From UBA969 sp041694635 (GTDB lineage Bacteria > Planctomycetota > Planctomycetia > Gemmatales > Gemmataceae), in the NCBI GenBank assembly GCA_041694635.1, contig JBDNHI010000133.1, forward strand, positions 1 to 64,000: a stretch of 64,000 bases of DNA. Reading direction: 5' to 3'. Both the position numbers and the translations under genes were made by a program. The notes beneath the pieces were generated by a model. That model had not been told where the DNA came from. It saw nothing but the letters and a program-made list of their open reading frames with translations, and did no database searches. Of the stretch, positions 55,390-64,000 are shown piece after piece. Numbering within the stretch: the first letter of the stretch is position 1; every line of letters starts with the position of its first letter.

Positions 55390-56042
55390 TGAGACTACTA
55401 ATGAACAAAACCTACCCGAGATATAAGTTGAAGTCTGTGCTAATGGCTTTTTTTGCAAGCATAATAGGTTTTGTTTGCCCTGCTTGTATGCAAGATGGTC
55501 ATATGAAAATCTTGAATTACACTACAAAGCCTAATTTTGATTCAAACATTCGTACGGTTCGGGTTCCTTTGTTTAAAAATAATACTTTTACTCCGGGTGG
55601 TGGGGTTGGCCAAAGTCTTGAAAATGAACTTACACTGGCTATTATTAGAGAAATTGAATCCAAAACTCCCTACAAAGTCGTTAACGGAAATAGTCAGGCT
55701 GATACCGAACTTTCTGGTACCATAGTTTATTATTCCAAGAATATCATCAACCGAAATCAGTTAAATGAAATTCGGGAAGCAGAAACCAACCTTGGAGTTG
55801 AGGTTGTTTGGAAAGATCTTCGAACTGGCGAGGTCCTTTCGAGGCCTAAAAAAGATAATAACAAAGCTACCCCTGTTGCCCTTGGTGGCGATCCTAATGT
55901 TCCTATTAACAGTGCGCCTATTTTGGTTACTTCTCTTACAAGTTTTATTCCAGAACTAGGTCAGTCAATTACCTCTGCTAGAAAATGTAATGTTGATATT
56001 CTCGCAACTCAAATTGTCGCTATGATGGAGACTCCTTGGTGA
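55389..56042 (+). CDS. LptE-like lipopolysaccharide-assembly protein
   Basis: A 217-residue secreted protein. The N-terminal hydrophobic segment ends near FVCPACMQD, a possible lipobox. The body fits the LptE/DUF-type fold: IRTVRVPLFKNNTFTPG, LENELTLAIIREIESKTPYKV and ADTELSGTIVYY. LptE plugs LptD in the outer membrane for LPS insertion. The start overlaps the BamD-like stop by one base (TAATG); a second ATG at 55401 is possible. The pairing with a BamD-like gene suggests an envelope-assembly unit. Confidence 0.8.
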   Translation: MRLLMNKTYPRYKLKSVLMAFFASIIGFVCPACMQDGHMKILNYTTKPNFDSNIRTVRVPLFKNNTFTPGGGVGQSLENELTLAIIREIESKTPYKVVNGNSQADTELSGTIVYYSKNIINRNQLNEIREAETNLGVEVVWKDLRTGEVLSRPKKDNNKATPVALGGDPNVPINSAPILVTSLTSFIPELGQSITSARKCNVDILATQIVAMMETPW

Positions 56043-56056
56043 TAGGAGTCTTATAA

Positions 56057-56917
56057 ATGCTTTGGAAAGTTGCAGGAAAATCGTTTGACTTATCTGTTCG
56101 TCCATTAGTAATGGGCATTCTCAATGTAACACCGGATAGTTTTTCGGATGGCGGAGAACACCTAGGAGTCATTACTGCTGTTGATCACGCTCTTAAAATG
56201 GAAGATCAAGGCGCAGATATCATTGATATTGGTGGTGAGTCTACCCGTCCTGGATCTTTGCCCGTTTCATCTGAAGAAGAGAAGAAAAGGATTCTTCCGG
56301 TTTTAGAAAAGCTTTCGGGGCGAGTTAAAGCCTTAATTTCCGTCGATACTACAAAAAGCCTAGTTGCCAGTGCGGCGATAGATCTAGGCGCAACTATTAT
56401 TAACGATATAAGTGCTTTAACTTTTGATCCCGCAATGATGGAACTTGCTGCAAAAAAAAACTGTGCTTGGATCATTATGCACATTAAAGGTACACCTGCT
56501 AATATGCAGCAGAATCCGATCTATGCCGATGTTGTATCTGAGGTTGCTGAGTTTTTGAGCCTCCGTTATCACCAAATGGTTGGGGTGGGGGTTGACCCCT
56601 TTTCCATTGCGATTGATCCGGGGATAGGCTTTGGGAAAACTTACGATCATAACTTAGAATTGTTGACAGGTTTTGATGTGTTTAAAAAGATGTGCTTGCC
56701 TATTTGTTTAGGAGTTTCTCGAAAAAAATTCCTCCAAACTCTTCTAGGACGAAAGGTTGAGGAAAGGCTTGCGGGAACTCTAGCTGTTTTGTCTTACTCA
56801 TTGCTAAATGATACCGCACAGATTTTTAGGGTTCACGATGTTGTTCAAGCTCGGGATTTAATGACGACGATCAATGCCTTGCTATCTTTTAAAGCGAAGC
56901 ACCTGTTGGGTTCCTGA
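56057..56917 (+). CDS. folP: Dihydropteroate synthase
   Basis: A 286-residue TIM-barrel enzyme that joins p-aminobenzoate to 6-hydroxymethyl-dihydropterin pyrophosphate in folate synthesis, the target of sulfonamides. Motifs include MGILNVTPDSFSDGG, DIGGESTRPGS, IINDISAL, IMHIKGTPANMQ, IDPGIGFGKT and GVSRKKF. AGGAG precedes the ATG. It follows the lptE-like gene by 14 bases and precedes cdaA by 20, a continuous plus-strand operon. Confidence 0.97.
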   Translation: MLWKVAGKSFDLSVRPLVMGILNVTPDSFSDGGEHLGVITAVDHALKMEDQGADIIDIGGESTRPGSLPVSSEEEKKRILPVLEKLSGRVKALISVDTTKSLVASAAIDLGATIINDISALTFDPAMMELAAKKNCAWIIMHIKGTPANMQQNPIYADVVSEVAEFLSLRYHQMVGVGVDPFSIAIDPGIGFGKTYDHNLELLTGFDVFKKMCLPICLGVSRKKFLQTLLGRKVEERLAGTLAVLSYSLLNDTAQIFRVHDVVQARDLMTTINALLSFKAKHLLGS

Positions 56918-56937
56918 TTTTTTGGAGTTGCTTAAGC

Positions 56938-57774
56938 TTGTATGAAAGAATTCTTCACACTTGGGAAGTGCTCGACACTCGAGCCATAGTACAAATTGCA
57001 ATTCTTGCAGTTGCTATTTTCTTTTTACTACAGTTCCTCGGTCGAAGCCGAGGGATGGGGGTTGTTCGTGCTTTTGGTCTTCTAGTGGTTGGTATGTTTT
57101 TATCAGCACAAATTCTTGTAAGTATTTTTGATTTGACTGTGGTTGGTCGTGTATTGGATTATCTTTTGGCTACGATGCTTCTTGCCCTTATAGTTATTTT
57201 TCAGCCCGAGTTAAGAAGGGGCCTAATGTGGCTTGGAAAGTATGGAGTTGTAAAGGCTATCACTTCTTCCTCCGAACATCCGATTGCGGTTAAACTCTCG
57301 GATGCTGCGGAGATACTTTCGGGGCAATTTGTTGGCGCATTGGTTGCGATAGAACGCGGAGTTCCCCTCACTGTTTTTGCTGAAACAGGTACTTTGCTAG
57401 ATGCTGAGATAACTCCAATATTAATTCGCACCATCTTTCAAAAACAAAGCCCACTTCACGATGGTGCGGTGATTATTAGCGGGGGCCGAATTGTTGCTGC
57501 TGGATGCCAGTTGCCTTTATCTCCGCTTGAAATAAGTGCAAAAAATCTTTCTGGTATGAGGCATAGGGCAGCTTTAGGAACGAGTGAAGAAACGGATGCC
57601 ATTTTACTCGTTGTTAGCGAAGAAACTGGACGCATTTCCTTGGCTTTCTCCGGACAACTTGAAGCAGTACCTAGAGAAAATCTTTCTCGCAGACTCGCTG
57701 AACTTTTAGATTCAAATTCCTCTTACAATAATGTCTTTGCAGCTAATCATTCAAAGCTTGATGATGTTGCTTGA
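56938..57774 (+). CDS. cdaA: Diadenylate cyclase CdaA (c-di-AMP synthase)
   Basis: A 278-residue membrane enzyme that condenses two ATP into cyclic di-AMP. Three membrane helices lie in about 17-90. The DisA_N catalytic domain then shows LHDGAVII (DGA 175-177) and MRHRAALG (RHR 208-210), both intact. The start is TTG at 56938 with GGAG about 11 bases upstream. It is followed by a YbbR-domain gene, the usual regulatory partner. The link with folP and cdaR is a standard bacterial arrangement, but glmM is not next in line here. Confidence 0.95.
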   Translation: MYERILHTWEVLDTRAIVQIAILAVAIFFLLQFLGRSRGMGVVRAFGLLVVGMFLSAQILVSIFDLTVVGRVLDYLLATMLLALIVIFQPELRRGLMWLGKYGVVKAITSSSEHPIAVKLSDAAEILSGQFVGALVAIERGVPLTVFAETGTLLDAEITPILIRTIFQKQSPLHDGAVIISGGRIVAAGCQLPLSPLEISAKNLSGMRHRAALGTSEETDAILLVVSEETGRISLAFSGQLEAVPRENLSRRLAELLDSNSSYNNVFAANHSKLDDVA

Positions 57775-57792
57775 GCAATTACGGGGGGTACC

Positions 57793-58842
57793 TTGATCAT
57801 TACATTTCCTGCAAGTTGGCTTAAGTTTAGGTGGGTTGATCGATTTAGCTCTCTTGCTGTCGCCTTTGCATTGGCGTTTATGGCTTGGTTGTATGGTAGT
57901 AACCGAGATCAAGAGATTCTTGATAATGTTTCTATCCCAGTTACAATTTTTCTGAGTCCGGGGCAGGTCGAACACTTTTCTCTAGAAGTGGTTTCAAATA
58001 TTAAAGTTTCGGTTTCCTTTTCAGGTTCACCTCTAAAGGTTCGTGAGCTAAGAAGGTCATTGGAGCGTGAAGAATTGGTTTCGAAAACTGAATACAGGGT
58101 TACAGAAGATCGCATAAATGAAATAAAATTTGGAGATACTGTAGTTGTTTCTGAAACCGACATCCAAGTGCCTCAGGGTATAAGGGTAAGAATGGTGGAG
58201 GGTAAAAACAAAATTCCTGTCACGGTTTACCTTTTAGGAGAAAAAAGAATTCCCGTGAAGTTTGAAAGTGGAATGGAAGGCTCGATTACATCTCAAATTG
58301 TCATCGAACCCCCTTCGGTTTTGGTAAGGGGGCCTTTAGAAATACTGGAAAGAACAAAAACTATTTCAACTCATTTGCCTGCAATTTATTTTAATCCAGT
58401 GGCCTATCAAAATAATGGCGCACAACCATTGCGCATTTCGGTGGTAGATCAACTTGAAGGCAAAACCGTGCAGGTGACTCCTTCCAAGGTTTCAGTAAAG
58501 GCTGTTTCCGAATCTAAAAAGATTTATGACCTTTCAGATATTCCCATTCGTTTTCTTTGCCCATCGAATTTTGCTTTTAGGCCAAGATTTACTGACGAAA
58601 GGTCTGCAAAACTAGATGTTAAAATTCAGGGACCAGTTTTAAATGACCTCCCTAAAGTTATCGCTTATATCGACCTAACTGGCAGGCCGGGCGCCCCCGG
58701 CCTTAATGTTGAATCTGTAAAATTGCAGCTTCCTAAGGAATTTTCATTGTTAGATGAAATAATTAGAGAAAGAACCATAGAATTACTACCATTAGAAGTC
58801 ATTAAGAAAACTACAGGCACTTCTGGTGGTGCGGTAGATTAA
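57793..58842 (+). CDS. YbbR-domain protein, CdaR-like regulator of CdaA
   Basis: A 349-residue protein with one N-terminal membrane helix (FSSLAVAFALAFMAWLYG, about 18-35) and three or so extracytoplasmic YbbR repeats. Typical YbbR strands are KIPVTVYLLGEKRIPVKFES and the PPSVLVRGPLEIL motif. In Gram-positive bacteria CdaR binds and tunes CdaA; its position right after cdaA supports that here. The start is TTG at 57793 with a G-run 4 bases upstream; no nearby ATG fits the frame. Confidence 0.88.
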   Translation: MIITFPASWLKFRWVDRFSSLAVAFALAFMAWLYGSNRDQEILDNVSIPVTIFLSPGQVEHFSLEVVSNIKVSVSFSGSPLKVRELRRSLEREELVSKTEYRVTEDRINEIKFGDTVVVSETDIQVPQGIRVRMVEGKNKIPVTVYLLGEKRIPVKFESGMEGSITSQIVIEPPSVLVRGPLEILERTKTISTHLPAIYFNPVAYQNNGAQPLRISVVDQLEGKTVQVTPSKVSVKAVSESKKIYDLSDIPIRFLCPSNFAFRPRFTDERSAKLDVKIQGPVLNDLPKVIAYIDLTGRPGAPGLNVESVKLQLPKEFSLLDEIIRERTIELLPLEVIKKTTGTSGGAVD

Positions 58843-58863
58843 TATAGAATGCGGGATTGTTCA

Positions 58864-60123
58864 ATGGATTATAAAAATTATGCCCAAGAAGTTGCTTTAA
58901 AAGCTAAAAAAGTTGCGTCACAACTTGCTTGTTTGAATACTCAAATCAAAAATGACTGGCTCTTTGCAACAGCTTTTAGGCTTAGACACTCCTCTGATGT
59001 AATTGTTAAAGCTAATCTGTTAGATCTTTCCAATGCTGAAGAATTTGGTTTAAACGACGCTCAAGTAGACCGTTTAACTCTTACCTCTAAACGAATTGCA
59101 TCTATGGCTGATGCTTTGTTAGAAGTGGCGGCCCTTAAAGATCCTATCGGGCAGGTTTTAGAGGGCGGTAATCGACCAAATGGCATCCAAGTCTTGAAGG
59201 TTGGCGTTCCTTTTGGCGTTCTGTTTTTTATCTATGAATCTCGCCCTAATGTCACTACCGATGCAGCAGCTCTTAGCTTGAAAAGTGGTAATGCAATTAT
59301 TCTTCGAGGCGGCAAAGAGGCCTTAAATACTAATAAAATTCTAGTTTCGATTCTTCAAGAAGAACTCGTAAAAGCTAGGCTTCCCGTTGATGCAGTTCAA
59401 CTTATTCAAACATCCGACAAAGAGATTGTTGGCGAATTACTGCAAAAAAGTAATCTTATTGATCTTGTGATTCCAAGGGGAGGCAAGGAATTAATCCGGC
59501 GGGTTGCAAAAGAAGCGACTATGCCAGTGATGAAGCATTTTGATGGTAATTGTCATATTTATATTGAAAAAACCGCAGATTTGGCAATGGCTGTAAAAAT
59601 TCTCGTTAATTCAAAATGTCAAAGGCCAGGTGTTTGCAATGCGGTTGAAAGTCTTTTAATTGATAGTCAAATTGCATCTGTCGCCTTGCCTTTAATTTAT
59701 AAAGCATTGGTGGAAAATGGTGTTGAAGTGCGCGCTTGTAGCGCAAGTTGCCTTATTTTGCCCCACCTTAAATTAGCTACTGACCAAGATTATTCTGAAG
59801 AATTTCTCGACCTTGTGATTTCTCTTAAAATTGTTGAAAATATTGACCACGCCATTAAGCATATTAATGAATATGGTTCTAGTCATACGGATGTGATTAT
59901 CACTTCCAATCTACACGCTTCCGAACAATTTGTGAGAGAAATCGATTCCGCTGCTGTTATTGTAAATGCTAGTTCTAGATTTAACGATGGAGGTCAATTA
60001 GGGCTTGGTGCTGAAATCGGTATCAGTACCGATAAATACCATGCCCGCGGACCGTGCGGATTAAATGAACTTACTTCTTATAAATATGTTATCATAGGTA
60101 CTGGTCAGGTAAGATCTGATTAA
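58864..60123 (+). CDS. proA: Gamma-glutamyl phosphate reductase
   Basis: A 419-residue aldehyde-dehydrogenase-fold enzyme that reduces gamma-glutamyl phosphate to glutamate semialdehyde for proline synthesis. GVPFGVLFFIYESRPNVT, NAIILRGGKEA, VIPRGGKELI and the catalytic cysteine in CQRPGVCNAVES are present. The ATG at 58864 has GGGA 8 bases upstream; an in-frame ATG at 58849 would add five residues. No proB is in the window. It sits 21 bases after the cdaR-like gene. Confidence 0.95.
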   Translation: MDYKNYAQEVALKAKKVASQLACLNTQIKNDWLFATAFRLRHSSDVIVKANLLDLSNAEEFGLNDAQVDRLTLTSKRIASMADALLEVAALKDPIGQVLEGGNRPNGIQVLKVGVPFGVLFFIYESRPNVTTDAAALSLKSGNAIILRGGKEALNTNKILVSILQEELVKARLPVDAVQLIQTSDKEIVGELLQKSNLIDLVIPRGGKELIRRVAKEATMPVMKHFDGNCHIYIEKTADLAMAVKILVNSKCQRPGVCNAVESLLIDSQIASVALPLIYKALVENGVEVRACSASCLILPHLKLATDQDYSEEFLDLVISLKIVENIDHAIKHINEYGSSHTDVIITSNLHASEQFVREIDSAAVIVNASSRFNDGGQLGLGAEIGISTDKYHARGPCGLNELTSYKYVIIGTGQVRSD

Positions 60124-60161
60124 CCTTTTTTGTTTTGGCTTAAAGGATCACCGGTGGTTAT

Positions 60162-61700
60162 ATGAACCCATTGATCATTATGACCGTTTTATTTATTATT
60201 GTCGCAGTTCTTTTTTTTCTAATTATGAATTTTCGTGGCGACGGAACTATCCAAAAAATAAATGGGCTTTCACCTGTTTCTAGGCAACATCTTGAAATCT
60301 ATCAAGGTCGAGATATTCCAGATTGGATTCTTGAAAAAACTAAAGTTAAAATTCAAAAATACTTAGATAATGGAATGATCGTAAAAGTTGAATCTATGCT
60401 TTGCCCAGGTTTGGATTATGTAATCGTTGTTCGTTCCCTTTTAGAAATGGGTACTAAACGAACTTTAAATATTCTAGAAAAATCTTTTGGCAAAACCCAT
60501 TCGAAAGATCCCCTTGAAGATTTTTGGTATGCAATTGATGTTGTCAATGCGCTTCGTCAGGTTAATCGAGATGATTTATTGCCCCAAGCGATTCGCTATT
60601 TATGTGAGCATCGTGAAATGCCTATTGCACCATTATTTGCTGCAGAGATTGTAAGTTTTGAAACATTTCCCGATTTATTTAAATCTGCTTCCCCAGAGGA
60701 AAGAAATCTGGCAGTGGTGGCTCTTTCATTGGCAATGGATGGTCTACAAACTGGAATTTCCCTTGAAGTTTTCGTAGAAGCAAAAATTGGTAGCCTTTAT
60801 GAAATCATTTGGGATGATCGAATTAAATTCAACTGTCCGACATTAGTGGTTCTGTTTCAAAACGGACTTAGATTTTTAAGACGCTATCACGGAATGAATG
60901 AGATTTTGGAAAAGGAATTACAAAGCCCAGAAGACTTCCGTTGGCAGATTTCCCGCCTTGATAACTTGGAAAATTCTATCAAGCTTTATCTCTCTAATGC
61001 TAAAGCAGCAATTTTTAATATCCTAGAAAAGTCTTCTTGGAAAGATCACCCTGAAATTTTACGGGCTCTTTACTCATTGAAATGTCCACCACCTTTGGCA
61101 GCTTGGGTTTGGCTTGCTGATCCTGGTTACCCTTATAAATCTTTTGTCTGGGATTTGTTTGCATTCGAAAAACAAAATCAGGGGCACGCTATTGTTAATA
61201 CTTTTAAATCTTCTTTGCGCTTTAAAAGTTCTGGTTGGTTTTATTTTAATTCTAAAAGTAAGAACCGCGAAAAAGTTGCCTTGGCTAAATGCCTACGACA
61301 CCACCCCTCCTTAGATTCTGAAAATTATCTTTTAGAACTCTTATCCTCGGCAGACACCGCCGTCAAACTCGAAGCTTTAACTAGCTTAGGCTGGTGGGAA
61401 CCCGTAAATCGAGAGCAAGTTCTTAAAACTTTTCGGGTAATGAAATCCGATTCTAAATTAGAAATAAGTTTTGCTGCTACTGCTGCTTTGGCAAGGTTGG
61501 GCGAGCGTAAATCACTCCAGTGGCTCAGAAATAACCTCTTTAGCGATGATCCCATTAGTGTTCACCAAACTATTCACACCATAGCAACTCAGGGGATTTC
61601 TTTGCTTTGGCCTGAATTAGACCAACTTGCCGATTCTGCTGTGCTTGATGTTGCGGTTCACGCTCGTGAGGCTCTTGCTCACTTAAGCGAAGATCTTTAA
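60162..61700 (+). CDS. Membrane-anchored HEAT-repeat protein, function unknown
   Basis: A 512-residue protein with one N-terminal membrane helix (LIIMTVLFIIVAVLFFLIM). The remainder is alpha-helical; HEAT-like pairs are clear in the last third (LLSSADTAVKLEALTSLGWW, ISFAATAALARLGERKSLQW, AVLDVAVHAREALAHL). It probably acts as a scaffold facing the cytoplasm, given the basic residues after the helix; this is inference. GGTGG lies 5 bases before the ATG. It ends the long plus-strand run from ybeY. Confidence 0.82.
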   Translation: MNPLIIMTVLFIIVAVLFFLIMNFRGDGTIQKINGLSPVSRQHLEIYQGRDIPDWILEKTKVKIQKYLDNGMIVKVESMLCPGLDYVIVVRSLLEMGTKRTLNILEKSFGKTHSKDPLEDFWYAIDVVNALRQVNRDDLLPQAIRYLCEHREMPIAPLFAAEIVSFETFPDLFKSASPEERNLAVVALSLAMDGLQTGISLEVFVEAKIGSLYEIIWDDRIKFNCPTLVVLFQNGLRFLRRYHGMNEILEKELQSPEDFRWQISRLDNLENSIKLYLSNAKAAIFNILEKSSWKDHPEILRALYSLKCPPPLAAWVWLADPGYPYKSFVWDLFAFEKQNQGHAIVNTFKSSLRFKSSGWFYFNSKSKNREKVALAKCLRHHPSLDSENYLLELLSSADTAVKLEALTSLGWWEPVNREQVLKTFRVMKSDSKLEISFAATAALARLGERKSLQWLRNNLFSDDPISVHQTIHTIATQGISLLWPELDQLADSAVLDVAVHAREALAHLSEDL

Positions 61701-61896
61701 CCTTCCTGACTTTTAATTTTAAGAAAACAACTGGGGTAGAGCGTTAATATCGTTACACCTGTTTTATCTGATTTTATTTGTACGGAAATATTCAAATTTA
61801 ATTCAAGTTTTGAACCATCCGTTATCTAGGATGCAGATTTTTGTTGTAAGTTTTAACAATCAGATTTCACAAGTCAGTCTTTTTTGTGGGGTTGTT

Positions 61897-62088
61897 ATGA
61901 AAAACTATTCGAAGCTGGTTTTTACATTCACCTTGTTAATCATCTTAATTGGATTAACCTCTGGTTGTCAAAGTGTAAAACATTCTAATTTAAGTTCAAA
62001 AGATCCAAACATTGGAGACCCCCTGTTGGTTTCACAAAAGTCGGGGTCCTCAGCATTTTCAAATGTCGCATCAGGCGAAAACAAATAA
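61897..62088 (+). CDS. Small lipoprotein, function unknown
   Basis: A 63-residue predicted lipoprotein: MKNYSKLVFTFTLLIILIG, then lipobox LTSGC with the cysteine near 24. The mature part is only about 40 residues, Ser/Asn/Lys-rich and probably unstructured. GTGGGG precedes the ATG at 61897; the frame extends upstream to 61810 but that part has no signal-peptide logic. Stops 2 bases from the convergent WD40 gene. Confidence 0.65.
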   Translation: MKNYSKLVFTFTLLIILIGLTSGCQSVKHSNLSSKDPNIGDPLLVSQKSGSSAFSNVASGENK

Positions 62089-62090
62089 GC

Positions 62091-63035
62091 TTATTTGGTA
62101 ATAGGTGTGAATAACAAGAAGCTAGAATCATGGCCTGTTATCAAAGTTTTTTCATCGGGTGAAAAAGCAATACAGTAGGCACCAAATAATTTCAGCTTTT
62201 TATTAAAAGTGGACTTCCCATCAGCTAGATTCCAGATATTTACATAGCCGCCATATCCACTGGTGGCAAGAGACTTAGTATCTTTGGATAGTGCAAGGCC
62301 ATAAAGGTCATCGGGTGTTGGGCCCATTTTTTTTGTTTCCGCGCCGGTCTGAATATTCCAAACTCGCACAAATCTATCTTGGCCTATAGATGCTAAGGTA
62401 TTGTTGTCGGTAAAAGTAATCCCTGTGATGGCGGCGGTTGGCCCTTTCAAAGATTTTGTTTCTTTTTGTGCTGCAACATCCCAAATTTTTATAGTCATAT
62501 CTGCGCTTGCGGAAGCAAGGTTTTTTCCATCAGGAGAAAAAGCAACGCTGTAAACTGAATTGGTATGGGATCCAAGGGTTTTAAGTTCTTTGCCATCTCC
62601 AAGATTCCAGAGTTTGACAGATTTATCAGAACTACAAGAAGCTAGTATTTTACCATCTGGGCTTACTACAAAACCGTCCACAATTCCTGTGTGGCCCTTC
62701 AGTTCTTTAGTCATTTTACCATCTGCGATATTCCAAAGTTTGATGGTAGTATCAAGGCTCGAAGAATAAAGGGTATTTCCATCTTTGCTAAAACTGACTA
62801 AATAAACTGGCCCAGTATGTCCGGAAATAGTTTTGAGTTCTTTTCCCGATGCAAAATCCCAAAGTTTGATGTTGTTATCAAAGCCAGCCGTTGCGAGGGT
62901 TTTTCCGTCTGGGCTTAAGCAGATTGAATAAACCAGAGCATTATGAGCCTTGATTTCTTCTGGAGGGAAAGCAACAGCTATGCTGATGCCAAAAGATAAC
63001 AGTAAAGTTAAAGCAAAAACATTGCGAAGATTCAT
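62091..63035 (-). CDS. Secreted seven-bladed WD40 beta-propeller protein
   Basis: A 314-residue protein: signal peptide (LRNVFALTLLLSFGISIAVA) followed by seven WD40 repeats that fill the rest. Blades end in IKLWDF, IKLWNI, VKLWNL, IKIWDV, VRVWNI, VNIWNL and a degenerate last one (FLLFTP). The GHTGPVYLVSFSKDG-type turns are well kept in blades 2-4. A propeller of this size is a protein-interaction platform; the partner is unknown. Secreted WD40 proteins are a planctomycete trait. AGGT lies before the ATG. Confidence 0.92.
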   Translation of the reverse strand: MNLRNVFALTLLLSFGISIAVAFPPEEIKAHNALVYSICLSPDGKTLATAGFDNNIKLWDFASGKELKTISGHTGPVYLVSFSKDGNTLYSSSLDTTIKLWNIADGKMTKELKGHTGIVDGFVVSPDGKILASCSSDKSVKLWNLGDGKELKTLGSHTNSVYSVAFSPDGKNLASASADMTIKIWDVAAQKETKSLKGPTAAITGITFTDNNTLASIGQDRFVRVWNIQTGAETKKMGPTPDDLYGLALSKDTKSLATSGYGGYVNIWNLADGKSTFNKKLKLFGAYCIAFSPDEKTLITGHDSSFLLFTPITK

Positions 63036-63222
63036 ATTTGATACCTGATTTCTAGGGCTGATAAAAAATCCAGATTAAAACCTCGGGTGGGGACTCCGGC
63101 AGCAAAACCTCGCCGAAGTGTATTTTCTGTTGAAAGCCTTTGGCACCACAAATTGCAACAAATAATCCATACCCTTTTTTAGAACCTATACCACTTAACC
63201 TAAAACATCGAAAGGGACGCAC
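63036..63222. other. Intergenic DNA before a possible small gene
   Basis: This is the first part of a 535-base gap between the WD40 gene and the kinase gene. It should carry the WD40 promoter on the minus strand. A G/C-richer patch (about 63080-63120) shows only a weak imperfect inverted repeat around CGGCAG and CGCCG. Nothing else is recognisable. Confidence 0.35.
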
Positions 63223-63378
63223 ATGAACTATTGTATTAGTGATCTTACTACTAATATAAAGGTTTCTTGCCTGAATGCACCAAGAAACTTAACAGATTAT
63301 TTCAGGATTTTGAGAATAAATTTTAACGGTAAGAGCAAATGGTTTATTGTTGGGGATATAAATGGCATCTTCGATTGA
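63223..63378 (+). CDS. Possible small protein (51 residues), function unknown
   Basis: An uninterrupted ATG-to-TGA frame of 52 codons beginning MNYCISDLTTNIKVSCLNAP and ending in IVGDINGIFD. AAAGGGA lies 5 bases before the ATG, a strong ribosome-binding site. No signal peptide, membrane helix or known domain is seen. The ribosome-binding site is the main evidence; chance cannot be excluded at this length. It lies upstream of a kinase gene on the same strand, 192 bases away. Confidence 0.35.
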   Translation: MNYCISDLTTNIKVSCLNAPRNLTDYFRILRINFNGKSKWFIVGDINGIFD

Positions 63379-63570
63379 TTTATTAAGAATAATTGCAATA
63401 AAAAATAAAGTAATTATCTAAAGCTTTTGCCCCTTTTATGTTTCTCTGATTTAATTTATATCATTAAACAATGGTATAAGTGGTTTTCAAATAAAAATTA
63501 CTTCAGAGGTTGAGAAGATTAATAAAGCAGGTAATATGATGAGGCATTTAAGTAACATAAGGAATGTATT

Positions 63571-64000
63571 ATGAAAATTGGCAAGTATTCTATTATTGGT
63601 CCTTTAGGAAACGGTGCTCAAAGTGCCATTCTTCAAATTCGTATGAATGATTCGGGTGATAATTATGCACTCAAAGTTGTTTCACTTGAATCTGCGGAAG
63701 ACCTTAAATTTAAAGAGCAAGCCGAGCACGAGTTTAAAGTCGCTCAGATGTTTGATCACCCTAACCTGATTAAAATACTTGCGTTAGAACCTGTTAAGGA
63801 TTGGTTGTTTAGATTGAAAAAACTGCATATGCTTGTTGAATATGTCGATGGCAAAACTATCGACGAAGTGCCTAGGCTATCCACCGTTCGCATCATTCAA
63901 GTTTTTGAACAGGTTGCCTCGGCATTAATACATATGCATAAAAATGGCGTGTTTCACGCTGATATTAAACCAAATAATATTATGCTGGGGAAAAATGGTA
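63571..64000 (+). CDS. Serine/threonine protein kinase, N-terminal part (runs off the window)
   Basis: The first 143 codons of a Hanks-type kinase; the rest lies beyond the window. The glycine loop is GPLGNGAQS (10-18), the ATP-anchoring lysine is in YALKVV (K35) and the catalytic loop is HADIKPNN (129-136), holding the catalytic Asp, Lys and Asn. The usual HRD is HAD, so this is a non-RD kinase, which suggests control other than by activation-loop phosphorylation. AAGGA lies about 8 bases before the ATG. No signal or membrane segment is seen in the visible part. Confidence 0.93.
   Translation, partial: MKIGKYSIIGPLGNGAQSAILQIRMNDSGDNYALKVVSLESAEDLKFKEQAEHEFKVAQMFDHPNLIKILALEPVKDWLFRLKKLHMLVEYVDGKTIDEVPRLSTVRIIQVFEQVASALIHMHKNGVFHADIKPNNIMLGKNG

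Overview
The window reads as a dense stretch of chromosome from a Gram-negative-type bacterium, most likely a member of the Planctomycetota (a Gemmataceae/Gemmatales-like lineage is my best guess, not proven). Supporting signs are a secreted WD40 protein, HEAT-repeat proteins, a eukaryote-like Ser/Thr kinase, DUF3467 proteins, a plant/Chlamydia-type enoyl-ACP reductase, LptE- and BamD-like lipoproteins, and an ExbB/ExbD cluster with an alpha/alpha-toroid (squalene-cyclase-like) protein. The DNA looks AT-leaning by eye (not computed). Coding density is high, many neighbours overlap or abut, and UUG and GUG starts are common. I saw no rRNA, insertion sequence, phage or CRISPR array.

Region 1 (1-10.6 kb, mostly minus strand): tRNA-Ser(GCU), an aminotransferase, a small conserved-looking protein, a glycine-rich RRM protein, then a four-gene tripartite export operon (TolC-like lipoprotein, adaptor, MacB-type ATPase and permease) ending in a purine nucleoside phosphorylase. 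Region 2 (10.7-17.4 kb): an MDR oxidoreductase, an M48-like lipoprotein that has lost its zinc motif, a complete ribose/xylose-type sugar ABC importer, and PRPP synthetase. Region 3 (17.6-26.4 kb): a TetR regulator diverging from an adaptor plus two tandem RND pumps, with a palindromic operator directly after the promoter. Region 4 (26.4-38.1 kb): an XPB-like helicase with a Bax1 (DUF790) nuclease, trpE, small proteins, the helicase HrpB, 6-phosphogluconate dehydrogenase, an O-methyltransferase and FabI.

Region 5 (38.2-45.8 kb, minus strand) is the most unusual part. It encodes an ExbB/TolQ motor, two ExbD/TolR stators, an unknown bitopic protein, and a protein with a TonB-like membrane anchor (SxxxH) carrying a large periplasmic toroid domain. 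It looks like a proton-motive-force-driven machine whose output arm is not a normal TonB C-terminus. A lysine/proline-rich secreted HEAT protein follows beyond a terminator.

Region 6 (45.9-64 kb): a UDP-xylose synthase-like enzyme, alpha-glucan phosphorylase, an ABC-2 transporter, an orphan ParA, then a long plus-strand housekeeping run: ybeY, recO, a BamD-like lipoprotein, an LptE-like lipoprotein, folP, cdaA, a cdaR-like gene, proA and a HEAT protein. The window closes with a small lipoprotein, a WD40 protein and the beginning of a Ser/Thr kinase.
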